A stretch of DNA of 33,385 nt, taken from Planctomycetota bacterium. GTDB lineage: Bacteria; Planctomycetota; UBA1135; GCA-002686595. The position numbers were made by a program, and so were the translations under genes. Positions 26,590 through 33,385 of the stretch are shown here, one piece after another. Each line of letters begins with the position of its first letter. Within the stretch, counting starts at the first letter, position 1. Below the pieces are notes generated by a model. The model did not search any database and had not been told where the DNA came from. It was given only the letters and a program-made list of their open reading frames with translations. The stretch spans positions 1-33,385 of the forward strand of contig VGZD01000037.1 in the NCBI GenBank assembly GCA_016872715.1. The letters run 5' to 3'.

Positions 26590-26739
26590 ACGAGTCTTTT
26601 CCAGCCACCATCGAACGCGCAAGAAAAAAACCGACGCCGCTGCGATCACGCTCACGAGGAGCGGCCAAACTTGCCCGTCGAGGGCCAGCGCGCAACGAAC
26701 GGCGGGAAGCGAAGGAGGACGATCCCCTGCGGGAACCAC
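26590..26739 (-). other. Possible N-terminal membrane segment of the acidic-tail gene (other frame)
   Basis: From a GTG at 26739 the minus strand encodes a short leader then DGQVWPLLVSVIAAASVFFL and RVRWWLEKTRRR. This looks like one membrane helix with positive residues on the cytoplasmic side. The frame differs by one base from that of the acidic-tail protein. A run of seven T lies in the helix (minus strand), where indels could occur, but the residues after the run still look natural. A frameshift near 26560-26590 would join them. It may also be a chance reading. Confidence 0.3.
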
Positions 26740-26767
26740 GGCGGCGCTCGCAACGCGCGCGCCGAGT

Positions 26768-26843
26768 TGGTAGCGGTGGAGGGACTTGAACCCCCGACAC
26801 GCGGCTTATGAAGCCGCTGCTCTAACCACTGAGCTACACCGCC
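26768..26843 (-). tRNA. tRNA-Met (anticodon CAT), elongator-like
   Basis: The minus strand folds into a complete cloverleaf. The acceptor is GGCGGTG with CACCGCT (first pair G-U), the D arm GCTC/GAGC, and the anticodon stem GCGGC/GCCGC with loop TTCATAA. The T arm has the TTCAAGT loop, with discriminator A and an encoded CCA at 26770-26768. The anticodon stem lacks the three G-C pairs of initiator tRNA, so it is elongator Met or possibly tRNA-Ile2, whose CAT is modified to lysidine. Confidence 0.93.
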
Positions 26844-26903
26844 GATTCGGGGCGAAGACTCTAGGGCCCTGCGAAGGAGCGGTCAAGCGCGGGGCCCGCG
26901 CGG

Positions 26904-26958
26904 GCATCGAACCCCCGCGGGCATCGAACCCCGTGCTCGGCATCGAACCCCGTGCTCA
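26904..26958. repeat. 17-19-bp tandem repeat ending at a stop codon
   Basis: Three units beginning GCATCGAACCCC start at 26904 (17 bp), 26921 (19 bp) and 26940 (19 bp). The TGA stop of the cysteine dioxygenase gene (26958-26956, minus strand) is the edge of the last unit, so the array forms the start of its 3' flank. The neighbouring copy has CGA instead of TGA. Confidence 0.9.
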
Positions 26959-27531
26959 GTCGCGCGACGGGGCGCCCACGTCGTGGGCGAGCACCTTGCC
27001 ACCCACCGAGTGGTAGCTCATGCGCTTGGAGACCACGGTGCCGCTGACTTCGTCGATCACGCGACACTCCCGGATCGGCCGCGAGTACAGATGCAGCGTC
27101 ACGGCCGGGCCTTCCCCCACCGGCTCGATGCGGTGCCAGCCCATCTCGTCGACGATGTACGCCACGCCGCCCTCGCCGAACTCGCGCGAGGGTCCGACCA
27201 CGGGCGGCTGCAGGCTCTCCTCGCGCACGCGGTAGATCGTCTCGCGCACCCGGCCCTCGAGCACGCCCATCCAACAGCGCTGGCCCGCGTGCTCATGGAT
27301 CGGACTGCGCTGCCCCTTGCTCCAGCACAGCACGATCAGCTCGTAGAGCTCCGTGCGCCGGATCAGGTTGCGCGCGTAGTAGTTGGCCTCGAACAGCGCG
27401 AAGCGCTTCCAGTCGCTCGAGCCGCTCTGGGCGTACTCCGCGAGCAGCCGCGTGACGCGCGCGCCCTTGGCATCCTCCGCCAGCGTGCGATCGAGATCAG
27501 CCAGTAGAAAATCGAGCGGGTCGGGATTCAT
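26956..27531 (-). CDS. cdoA: Cysteine dioxygenase type I
   Basis: This 191-residue cupin adds O2 to L-cysteine to give cysteine sulfinate. All key residues are present. The iron ligands are His79 and His81 (SPIHEHAG) and His133 (GWHRIEP). Arg54 in YARNLI binds the substrate carboxylate. Cys86 (CWMGVLEG) and Tyr149 (LHLYSRP) correspond to the mammalian Cys93-Tyr157 thioether cofactor, with His147 next to it. The pattern favours true CDO over 3-mercaptopropionate dioxygenase. Its ATG overlaps the stop of the NifS-like gene (ATGA), so the two are translated together. A tandem repeat begins at its stop. Confidence 0.92.
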   Translation of the reverse strand: MNPDPLDFLLADLDRTLAEDAKGARVTRLLAEYAQSGSSDWKRFALFEANYYARNLIRRTELYELIVLCWSKGQRSPIHEHAGQRCWMGVLEGRVRETIYRVREESLQPPVVGPSREFGEGGVAYIVDEMGWHRIEPVGEGPAVTLHLYSRPIRECRVIDEVSGTVVSKRMSYHSVGGKVLAHDVGAPSRD

Positions 27532-28667
27532 GCGTGAGCTTCCTCAGGCTTGGGCGTCGCACGGAGAGCATCGGCGAGCGCGGAGAGCGCGCGCTCGATG
27601 TCAGCGGGGCGCGTCGAGTGGCCGAGCGAAAACCGCAGCGTGGCGCGCGCGTGAGCCTCGCCCTTGCCCATGGCCATCAGCACGTGGGATGGCGCGCTCC
27701 CCGTCGCCGCCGTTCCCGCGGAGCAGTGCACGCCGCGCGCGCCGAGCACGCTCTGCAACTTTGCACCGAGCCGACCGGGGAACGTGACGCTGAGCGTGTT
27801 CGGGAGCCACGGACCTTCCCCGTTGCGCACGGCGCGCGGCTCGAGCGCGAGCACGCCCGCCCACAGCTGATCGCGCAACTCGGGTCGGCGCGCGGCGTCG
27901 AACGCGCCGCTCGCGAGCAGCTCGAACGCACGGCCGAGCGCCGCGACCGCCGCGGTGTTCTCGGTGCCGCTGCGCATTCCACACTGCTGTCCGCAGCCGT
28001 CGATCAGCGGCGCGAGCGTGACGCCGCGGCGCACGTACAACACGCCGCAACCCTTGGGCGCGTAGAACTTGTGGCCAGACAGACTGAGCAGGTCACAGCC
28101 AAGCTCGCGCACGTCGAGCGGCAACTTGCCGATCGCCGCGACGGCGTCGCAGTGCAGCAGGATGCCGCGCGAGCGGCACAGCTGCGCGACCTCGGCCACG
28201 GGCTGCAGCACCCCCGTCTCGTTGTTGGCCACCATCAGCGACACGACGCGCGTGTCCGCCGTGAGCGCGCGCTCGATGTCGGCGACCTCGACCCGACCGC
28301 TCGTGCCCACCGGCACGACGGCGACGTCGATGCCCGCGCGAGCGAGCGCGTCCGCCGTGCGCAGCACCGACTTGTGCTCGATCGCGCTCGTCACCAGCCG
28401 CCCCGCGCAGCGAGGTGCGAACAGCCCCTTGAGCGCCCAGTTGTTCGACTCGGTGCCACCGGAGGTGAACCAGACCTCGTCGTCCGAGCACCCGAGCGCA
28501 CGCGCGCCGGCGGCGCGGGCGCGCGCGATGTGTTCCTGAGCGAGCAGACCGGCGGGGTGCGAGGCGGAGGCATTGCCGCACGTCGCCCGAGTCGACTCGA
28601 GGTAGGCCTCGAGCACCGCGGGGTGGACCGGCGTCGAGCCATTGATGTCGAGGTAGGTGTCGCTCAT
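27528..28667 (-). CDS. NifS/IscS-like PLP enzyme with atypical active site
   Basis: The ATG at 28667 gives 379 residues of class V aminotransferase fold. Family features are YLDINGSTPVHPAVLEA, the PLP-region GGTESNNWALKG, His98 (IEHKSV), Asp174 (HCDAV), the Schiff-base Lys200 (SGHKFYAPKG) and the RSGTEN loop. Two departures stand out. The Gln that contacts PLP in IscS (DATQS) is Ala177 (DAVAA). The mobile-loop catalytic Cys is missing: HCSAGTAATGSAPSHVL aligns with CSAGSACSSGSLEPSHVL so that the Cys becomes Ala321, and the loop is two residues shorter. Only Cys315, normally non-catalytic, remains. It may not form a normal persulfide. The downstream gene is cysteine dioxygenase. Confidence 0.88.
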   Translation of the reverse strand: MSDTYLDINGSTPVHPAVLEAYLESTRATCGNASASHPAGLLAQEHIARARAAGARALGCSDDEVWFTSGGTESNNWALKGLFAPRCAGRLVTSAIEHKSVLRTADALARAGIDVAVVPVGTSGRVEVADIERALTADTRVVSLMVANNETGVLQPVAEVAQLCRSRGILLHCDAVAAIGKLPLDVRELGCDLLSLSGHKFYAPKGCGVLYVRRGVTLAPLIDGCGQQCGMRSGTENTAAVAALGRAFELLASGAFDAARRPELRDQLWAGVLALEPRAVRNGEGPWLPNTLSVTFPGRLGAKLQSVLGARGVHCSAGTAATGSAPSHVLMAMGKGEAHARATLRFSLGHSTRPADIERALSALADALRATPKPEEAHA

Positions 28668-28828
28668 CGCACTCCATTGTGCACCGCCTCGCGCTCCGCG
28701 CCCAGATCGGCCCAGATCCGCCCGATTCGAACGAGCGCTTCCCAGCGCGGCCCCGCTCCGGGGCACGCCGCGCTCCCCTCGCAAGCCCGCTTGAGGCCCG
28801 CGCGCCGGACGTCCGAAGAGAACCCAGC

Positions 28829-29251
28829 GTGAAGCCCAACACCGAAGCCACGGAAAACGCGGTCGTGGCGCTGCTCTCGAGCGCGACGCTGGGCGACCTC
28901 GACCGGGCACTGCTGGACGCCGCCGCCAGTTGCGAAGGGCTGCGCGCGGTCGAGCTCTGGCGCTGCCATGAAGCCACGTGGCTGCCCATCCTCGCGCGCG
29001 GACCACGCGAGCTCTTGCCGTCGTACGAACTCGTGCGAGCGGCCATCGAAGGCGTGATCGAAGGCCAACTGCCGTGCGGCGTGCAGGTTGTCGCCGATCC
29101 GGGCAAGGTCGCGCTGGTGCTCGCGTGGAACGACCTCGAGTCCTGCGACGAACGGGCCCTGGCGTGGCTCACGCTCCACGGCACGATCGCGGCGACCCTG
29201 CCCGCGGACGGCGCGCCGTACCTCGCGCCCCTGCCGCGCCGCGACGGTTGA
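28829..29251 (+). CDS. Hypothetical protein, possibly a degenerate GAF-like domain
   Basis: I chose the GTG at 28829 (140 residues). The longer frame from 28679 adds 50 low-complexity basic residues with no family look. The body has alternating strands and helices: GLRAVELWRCHEATWLPILA, GVQVVADPGKVALVLAWNDL, then an amphipathic helix (CDERALAWLTLHGTIAATL). This is reminiscent of a small GAF sensor domain, but the match is weak. No partner kinase follows. The gene diverges from the NifS-like gene. Confidence 0.5.
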   Translation: MKPNTEATENAVVALLSSATLGDLDRALLDAAASCEGLRAVELWRCHEATWLPILARGPRELLPSYELVRAAIEGVIEGQLPCGVQVVADPGKVALVLAWNDLESCDERALAWLTLHGTIAATLPADGAPYLAPLPRRDG

Positions 29252-29445
29252 CGTCCAGTCGTCCCCCAGCGCGACGCGGAGCGCGCCGCCGGTTCCAGAA
29301 ACTGGAATGCGAGTCCACGGCGATTGGGCTCGCGAGCGAAAATCCACTGGAAAAGGGCGCTCGAGGCGAGCGGTCCGAAGTGGGCGAGCGGGATGCATTC
29401 GAGCGCGGTTGCGGGACGGTAACGCAACCGTTGCACAGGCTCTCG

Positions 29446-29473
29446 TTGCACGCGCTCGGGCAGGCGCTACGCT
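29446..29473 (+). promoter_or_regulatory. Putative sigma-70-type promoter for the RNA candidate
   Basis: TTGCAC (29446-29451) and TACGCT (29468-29473) are separated by 16 bases and resemble -35 and -10 boxes (TTGACA/TATAAT). Transcription would start near 29480. A second TTGCAC lies at 29431. No start codon with an ORF follows, and the next genes run on the other strand. Confidence 0.45.
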
Positions 29474-29479
29474 CTTCGC

Positions 29480-29615
29480 GCGCGTGGGGTTCGCCCCACG
29501 CGTGAAGCAGCCTTCGGGAGGTGCGAGCGCTATTGCGAGCAGCGCCCGTACCCGGGAAGCTCGAAGGCTGTCTCTCTCCCTCGGGCCAGTGATCGCAAGG
29601 TCACTGGCCCCCTTC
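29480..29615 (+). ncRNA. Candidate structured non-coding RNA
   Basis: Three nested or successive stems are visible. CGCGTGGGG-TTCG-CCCCACGCG (29481-29502) is a 9-bp stem with a UUCG tetraloop. CAGCCTTCG (29508-29516) pairs with CGAAGGCTG (29562-29570), enclosing a smaller GCGCT/AGCGC hairpin (29527-29545). GGGCCAGTGA/TCACTGGCCC (29583-29610) closes the 3' end. A promoter-like pair of boxes lies directly upstream. I could not match it to 6S, 4.5S SRP, tmRNA, RNase P or common riboswitches, and no plus-strand gene follows that it could regulate in cis. The surrounding gene-free stretch (29252-29868) shows nothing else except the 10-bp repeats. Confidence 0.5.
29583..29615 (+). terminator. Strong terminator-like hairpin
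   Basis: Ten perfect base pairs (GGGCCAGTGA with TCACTGGCCC) enclose an 8-base loop and are followed by CCTTCGTC rather than a run of T. It could end the RNA candidate or the gene at 28829-29251. The weak T-tract makes intrinsic termination uncertain. Confidence 0.5.
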
Positions 29616-29826
29616 GTCGCTCGAGCGAGCGCGCAGCGCACGGCAACGAACGCGCGAGCGGGCGTCACCTTCGATCGCGCGCTCATCCCCTCGCCGCCGC
29701 GAGCAGGTCGAGGGCGGCGCCGCCGCGAGCGCGCCGACGCAGCGCAACACGCGCACAGACGAAAACGCGCGTCGGCAAACTTCTCCCGACACCGTGCGGG
29801 GAGCGCGCATCCCCGCGCTCAGCCTG

Positions 29827-29876
29827 CGTCAGGGAACGTCAGAAAACGTCAGGAAACGTCAGGAAACTTCAGGGAA
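29827..29876. repeat. 10-bp tandem repeat, 5 copies, spanning a stop codon
   Basis: On the minus strand the units read GTTCCCTGAA, GTTTCCTGAC, GTTTCCTGAC, GTTTTCTGAC and GTTCCCTGAC. Each contains TGA, and the first TGA is the stop of the esterase gene (29871-29869). Because the period is ten, successive TGA triplets fall in all three frames. Confidence 0.95.
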
Positions 29877-31341
29877 CGATCGACCAGACGTGCGTCGCGC
29901 CGCCGTCCGTCTCGTCCAAGACAAGCCGCCCGAGCTGTGCGTCGTGCGACCAATTCAGCGTGCTCACTCCGTCGCGCAGCACGGCCGAGGGCGACTGCAC
30001 ATAGCCCTCGAGGAGGATCTGGTCCGGCAGTCCGTCCGCGCAGCCCGTGGTCACGGAGAGCGGTTGCAGCGGATCGAGGCCCGCATCGGCCGTCGCCACG
30101 CGCGCGCGCGTCAAGTTCGCCGTGCCGGTGATCGCGACCGCATTGTTGATCGTGTCCACGCTCCAGTTGAAGGGCGTGAAGTCGCCCGCCAGAGCTTGCT
30201 CGATGTGGAAGTGGAAGAAGCGGCCGTTGGCGTCCGCCAGCGTGTTCGCCGCGCTCGGCAGCGCCAGCGAGTAGTTGCGCAGCCAGTTGCAGACCGAAGC
30301 CTCGCTGACCGCATCCCACGAGTGGCCGGGGTAATTCACCACGCTCAGCAGGTGACGCGTCGCGGAGGCGCCCCGTCCGAGCTGGTGCTGGTGGAAGAGA
30401 TCGTTTTGCGTGATCAGGTACGGAATGTCGCCGGTCGTGCGCGTGGTGTGCGTCGCGAGGTGCAGCAGATTGCGGCCGAGATCGGTCGCGGCGACGACGA
30501 GCGAGTTCGGATCGAAGCTGAACACCGAGCCGCGCTGCAGATTCCACGGCGTGGCGGAACCCGGCAGACCGTTGCCGAAGCGATCGTCGTAGATCTGCTG
30601 AATCGTCGGCCCCGACTGCGGGTAGGTGTCCTCGTGCGAGAGAATGCCCGACTGGTTGAACACCGCGGCGATCATCAGGTGAGTGGGATCGAGCTGGCGC
30701 GCGGCGTAGTTCATCGCCGCTCCGCCGCCCATCGAAAACCCGACCGCGTACACGCGCGCGGTGTCCACCGAGAGGCTCGAGCGCACCCACTGGAGCACCG
30801 CTCGAGTGTGGATGTGGCTGCGAGAGTCGGAGAAGTGCGTCTGGCCGCCGCTCAACGGCGCGATGCAAATCCAGTTGCGCCGACGCGCCTCGGCAAAGAA
30901 GGAAGTGTTGAGCAGGCCGTCGTAGTGGCTGACGCCGAACTTGTGGAACACGACCAGCACCGGACGCGGTCCGATGCCGTTGGAGTCCTGCACGAGGAAA
31001 CGCTCGCCGAAGCCCGTGCCCGGTTGGATGGTGACCTCGAACCAGCGCGGCGTGGGGGTCACGCCCGGCACGCCGGCGCGTCCGACGATCGAACCCGGGG
31101 GTGGCGCATTGTTGAGCCCCGTGAACGCGCGCACGCCCACGCCCACGCCGCCGCGCGCACTGGCGCCCGGCGCGAGGGACAGGGCCCGCTCGCGCTCCCA
31201 GCCCGGCCCCGCCGATTCCTCGAGCGTGCGTGCAAACGGAGTCGCGTCGCGCGGGCCATGGAGGCGCGAGCGATCCACCTGCGGCAGTCCCATCGGCACG
31301 CCAAATTGGGGCGCGATGGCGAGGATCAGAGCCGGAAACAT
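29869..31341 (-). CDS. Exported alpha/beta-hydrolase (PHB depolymerase/esterase-like)
   Basis: The ATG at 31341 begins a short hydrophobic leader (MFPALILAIAPQFG). The leader is weak as a signal peptide but fits export. The 490-residue protein has the nucleophile elbow VGFSMGGGAAM with Ser203, preceded by an oxyanion-type strand (RPVLVVFHKFG), and a late His in NYPGHSWDAVSE. The segments IAPLSGGQTHFSDSRSHIHT and NQSGILSHEDTYP resemble LpqC/polyhydroxybutyrate depolymerase and feruloyl esterase relatives. The last 120 residues form an extra beta-rich domain. The substrate is unassigned. Its stop codon is inside a tandem repeat. Confidence 0.75.
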   Translation of the reverse strand: MFPALILAIAPQFGVPMGLPQVDRSRLHGPRDATPFARTLEESAGPGWERERALSLAPGASARGGVGVGVRAFTGLNNAPPPGSIVGRAGVPGVTPTPRWFEVTIQPGTGFGERFLVQDSNGIGPRPVLVVFHKFGVSHYDGLLNTSFFAEARRRNWICIAPLSGGQTHFSDSRSHIHTRAVLQWVRSSLSVDTARVYAVGFSMGGGAAMNYAARQLDPTHLMIAAVFNQSGILSHEDTYPQSGPTIQQIYDDRFGNGLPGSATPWNLQRGSVFSFDPNSLVVAATDLGRNLLHLATHTTRTTGDIPYLITQNDLFHQHQLGRGASATRHLLSVVNYPGHSWDAVSEASVCNWLRNYSLALPSAANTLADANGRFFHFHIEQALAGDFTPFNWSVDTINNAVAITGTANLTRARVATADAGLDPLQPLSVTTGCADGLPDQILLEGYVQSPSAVLRDGVSTLNWSHDAQLGRLVLDETDGGATHVWSIVP

Positions 31342-31490
31342 GGAGTTGCTTTCGGGGGCGAGCCCCGGTGCAGCCGAAGCAAAGTCTAGCCCGCACGGCC
31401 GAAATCGGTAGGCTCGACCATGGACTGCGCTCGGGGGCCCCCACCCATGGAAACTCCTTCGCGCTCGGGCGCCCCCCCTCCCCGCGGCAG

Positions 31491-32375
31491 CTAGGACCCC
31501 TGCGGATCCCCCGGCAGGCTCGGAAAGTCGCCCAGCGAGCGACCCGCCAAGTCGAACACCGCCAACCGCTCGGCATCGCGGTCGATCACGGCGACCCGGC
31601 CCGATCGCTCGTCCGCCCCCGCCTCGACCGCGACGTCCCCCACGTCCCGCAACTCCGCGTGCCCGTCTCCGTTCGCTGCCAGCACGGCCTGCACGCGCCC
31701 CACGCCGTCGGTGAGCACCAACGCCGTCCCCACCCCCGCGAGCGCGATGAGCAGCCGCCCGTCCGGCAGTGCCGCGAGCGCCACCGGCTCGGGCCGCTCG
31801 AGCGAGCCGAGCTCGATGCCAAACGAGAAGTGAAACTCGAAGTCCCGAAACACCTGCACGCGTCGCGCGCCGCGCTCGCACACGTACGTCCACGGCCCGT
31901 GTTGGACCACCCGCGCAATGTCGCCGAATCGTCCGCGCGGATCCCCGAGCGGCCGCAGCGAGGCGACGAAGCGACCATCGGCACGCAACAGCGCGAGCCC
32001 ATGTCGCCGCGCTCCACCGCAGGCGACGAGCACGTCGAGCGAGTGATCCGTCTCGTGCAGGGCGAGATCGCGCGCGCCGTGCAGCACGCCGCGCGCGTCG
32101 TCGCGCTCGGGCGGCGCGCCCACGAAGCTGGCGGACTCTCGGCCGAACACGGAGAACGCACGCACGGCTCCGGCGCGACCATCGACGCTCCACAACTGCC
32201 GATCCGAGTCGACCTCGATCCCGCCGAGCGCGAGCGCGCCGCCCCTCGCGCCCTCGAACGAGAAGCTCGGCCCGAGCGCGCGGCCGTCGAGATCGAACGG
32301 CTGCACGTGCGCGCGACGCGCTTGGCGCGCGACCCACAGCACGCCGCCGCGCAAGCTGAGCGATCCCTGACTCAC
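31491..32375 (-). CDS. NHL-repeat-like beta-propeller protein
   Basis: The GTG start at 32375 overlaps the stop of the metallophosphoesterase gene (GTGA), and 294 residues follow. Repeated strands such as VQPFDLDGRALG, LALLRADGRFVASLRPLG, RRVQVFRDFEFHFSFG, PVALAALPDGRLLIAL and LAVFDLAGRSLGDFPSLPG mark about five or six propeller blades of the NHL type. There is no signal peptide, so it appears cytosolic. Coupling suggests it assists or reports on the phosphoesterase. No ligand is evident. Confidence 0.75.
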   Translation of the reverse strand: MSQGSLSLRGGVLWVARQARRAHVQPFDLDGRALGPSFSFEGARGGALALGGIEVDSDRQLWSVDGRAGAVRAFSVFGRESASFVGAPPERDDARGVLHGARDLALHETDHSLDVLVACGGARRHGLALLRADGRFVASLRPLGDPRGRFGDIARVVQHGPWTYVCERGARRVQVFRDFEFHFSFGIELGSLERPEPVALAALPDGRLLIALAGVGTALVLTDGVGRVQAVLAANGDGHAELRDVGDVAVEAGADERSGRVAVIDRDAERLAVFDLAGRSLGDFPSLPGDPQGS

Positions 32376-33241
32376 GCGCGGCCTCGCTCGAATTCGAGCA
32401 CGACGAGCTCGGTCGGAGCTCCGATTCGCAGCGGCAACCCGATCGAGCCGAGCCCGCGGCTCACCACGATCGCCGTGGAGCCGCTGTGCACGCGTAGCCC
32501 GGGGTGCGGCGGCCCGGCACGGCGCAGCCACGGCAAGTCGAGCTGCGTCCCGTGCGAGTGGCCGCACAGCACGGCGAGGCAGCACGGGCGCACGAACGCC
32601 AGCGCGCCGCGCGGGTTGTGGCACAGCGCGATCTCGAAGTCTCCCGGACGAACGCAGGCTCGCGCGCGCTCGAGGTCGATCTCGCGCCCTTCTTCGAGGT
32701 CCTCGACGCCCACCACGCACACGGCCGCGTCGCCGCGCTCGATCCGCACGCCTTCATTGCGCAGAAAGCGCACTCCGTCCGCTAGGAAACGCCGCGCGAT
32801 CTCGCCTTCGCGTCGGCCGCGGTAGTCGTGGTTGCCGAACACTCCGAACACGCCCGCTCGCGAGCGCAGCAGCGCCAAATCCGCGCGCACGAGCTCCGCG
32901 TCCTCCGCGCTGTGCGTGATCAGGTCGCCGGTGATCGCGATGCAGTCGGGTTGCAGCGCATTCGTGAGCTCCACCACGTCGCGCAAGTCCCCCGCGCGCA
33001 CGAACGGGCCGGCGTGGAGATCGCTGAGCTGCACGACTCGAAACCCGATCAGCGCCTCCGGCAGGCTCGGATGGCACACTCGCTCGCGGCGCACGAGCAA
33101 ACCCGGCGGACGCAGGTGGCGCGTGCGAAACCAACCTCGGCCACCGCAGGCGACGCTGAGCGTTTCGCACGCGCGCACGGCCGCTCGGCGAACGAGCGAG
33201 TGGCGGCGGGGCGCAACCCGCAGTTCCTGACCGGGGGACAT
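32372..33241 (-). CDS. Calcineurin-like metallophosphoesterase (YkuE/YaeI type)
   Basis: I chose the ATG at 33241, with GGTGAG eight bases upstream. A GTG at 33253 is the alternative. The 289-residue protein has the full motif set: LSDLHAG, ITGDLITHS, FGNHDYRG, LCHNPRGA and LCGHSHGTQLDLPW. YkuE-type members hydrolyse phosphodiesters, for example in UDP-diacylglucosamine or glycerophospholipids, but the substrate here is unknown. There is an N-terminal basic stretch and no membrane helix. The downstream NHL-repeat gene is translationally coupled. Confidence 0.85.
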   Translation of the reverse strand: MSPGQELRVAPRRHSLVRRAAVRACETLSVACGGRGWFRTRHLRPPGLLVRRERVCHPSLPEALIGFRVVQLSDLHAGPFVRAGDLRDVVELTNALQPDCIAITGDLITHSAEDAELVRADLALLRSRAGVFGVFGNHDYRGRREGEIARRFLADGVRFLRNEGVRIERGDAAVCVVGVEDLEEGREIDLERARACVRPGDFEIALCHNPRGALAFVRPCCLAVLCGHSHGTQLDLPWLRRAGPPHPGLRVHSGSTAIVVSRGLGSIGLPLRIGAPTELVVLEFERGRA

Positions 33242-33270
33242 CGACGAGCTCACCGTGGAAGCCGCGCACT

Positions 33271-33385
33271 CTAGCGAGCGTTCGGCGCGACGCTAGGCAC
33301 GCTCGCCTCGTCGCTCGATCCACCGAGCCAGAGGCTCGCGCCGGGCTCGAGTCTTCGCTCGCCGTGCGCATCGATGGCGACACAC
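33271..33385 (-). CDS. Partial gene, C-terminal end of an unidentified protein
   Basis: One minus-strand frame is open from the window edge to a TAG at 33273-33271 and reads VAIDAHGERRLEPGASLWLG then GSSDEASVPSVAPNAR. The start of this tail is reminiscent of the last strands of NAD kinases (xxDGxxxxxLxxGxxVxV), but 38 residues are not enough to assign it. It would be the gene before the metallophosphoesterase on the same strand, 29 bases away. Confidence 0.4.
   Translation of the reverse strand, partial: CVAIDAHGERRLEPGASLWLGGSSDEASVPSVAPNAR

Noticed and set aside
26768..26843. Initiator tRNA-Met
   Set aside because: The anticodon stem is GCGGC/GCCGC and lacks the three consecutive G-C pairs next to the loop that mark initiator tRNA.
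28679..28828. N-terminal extension of the gene at 28829
   Set aside because: The added 50 residues are Arg/Pro/Ala-rich with no structure, and the GTG at 28829 is a better fit to where the folded part begins.

Overview
The window is about 70% GC and gene-dense, with genes on both strands, many 4-nt ATGA/GTGA start-stop overlaps and few clear Shine-Dalgarno sites. The gene content resembles a Planctomycetota-type bacterium: a TPR/FG-GAP/UnbV lipoprotein, a membrane sulfatase-fold protein, a secreted prenyltransferase-repeat protein, many lipoproteins and BNR/NHL propellers. This lineage call is an inference from gene content; no 16S rRNA gene or database search supports it.

Layout. 1-4449: tail of an unknown gene coupled to a YbjQ-family gene, an iodotyrosine-deiodinase-like nitroreductase, a secreted prenyltransferase-fold protein, an FAA hydrolase and a NUDIX CoA pyrophosphatase. 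4682-6605: an SDR gene directly preceded by a decayed group II intron (domains V and VI plus the maturase C-terminus), then signal peptidase I. 6700-11668: an S9 peptidase lipoprotein and a Tat-exported M24 peptidase in one operon, then a sialidase-like propeller lipoprotein. 11892-15833: a 46-residue basic protein, a sulfatase-fold membrane enzyme with Thr in place of the formylglycine Cys, two small membrane proteins and an ApaH-like phosphatase. 15850-22333: an SGNH protein followed by a DprE2/DprE1-like pair, divergent from a 1110-residue FG-GAP lipoprotein. 22389-26035: a thioesterase, a NUDIX hydrolase, and thiC under a TPP riboswitch with a translationally coupled LOG-family gene. 26183-28667: an acidic-tail protein, an elongator-type tRNA-Met, and a NifS-like protein translationally coupled to cysteine dioxygenase. 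28829-33385: a small unknown protein, a candidate structured RNA with its own promoter and terminator-like hairpin, a secreted esterase, an NHL-repeat protein coupled to a metallophosphoesterase, and a partial gene at the edge.

The observations most worth following are: (1) the NifS-like/cysteine dioxygenase pair, where the NifS-like protein appears to lack both the catalytic loop cysteine and the PLP-contacting Gln; (2) the unassigned RNA candidate at about 29480-29615; (3) short tandem repeat arrays that repeatedly sit at or across stop codons; (4) the iodotyrosine deiodinase homologue with a complete substrate clamp; and (5) the group II intron relic touching the SDR start codon. No CRISPR array, phage or defence island was seen.
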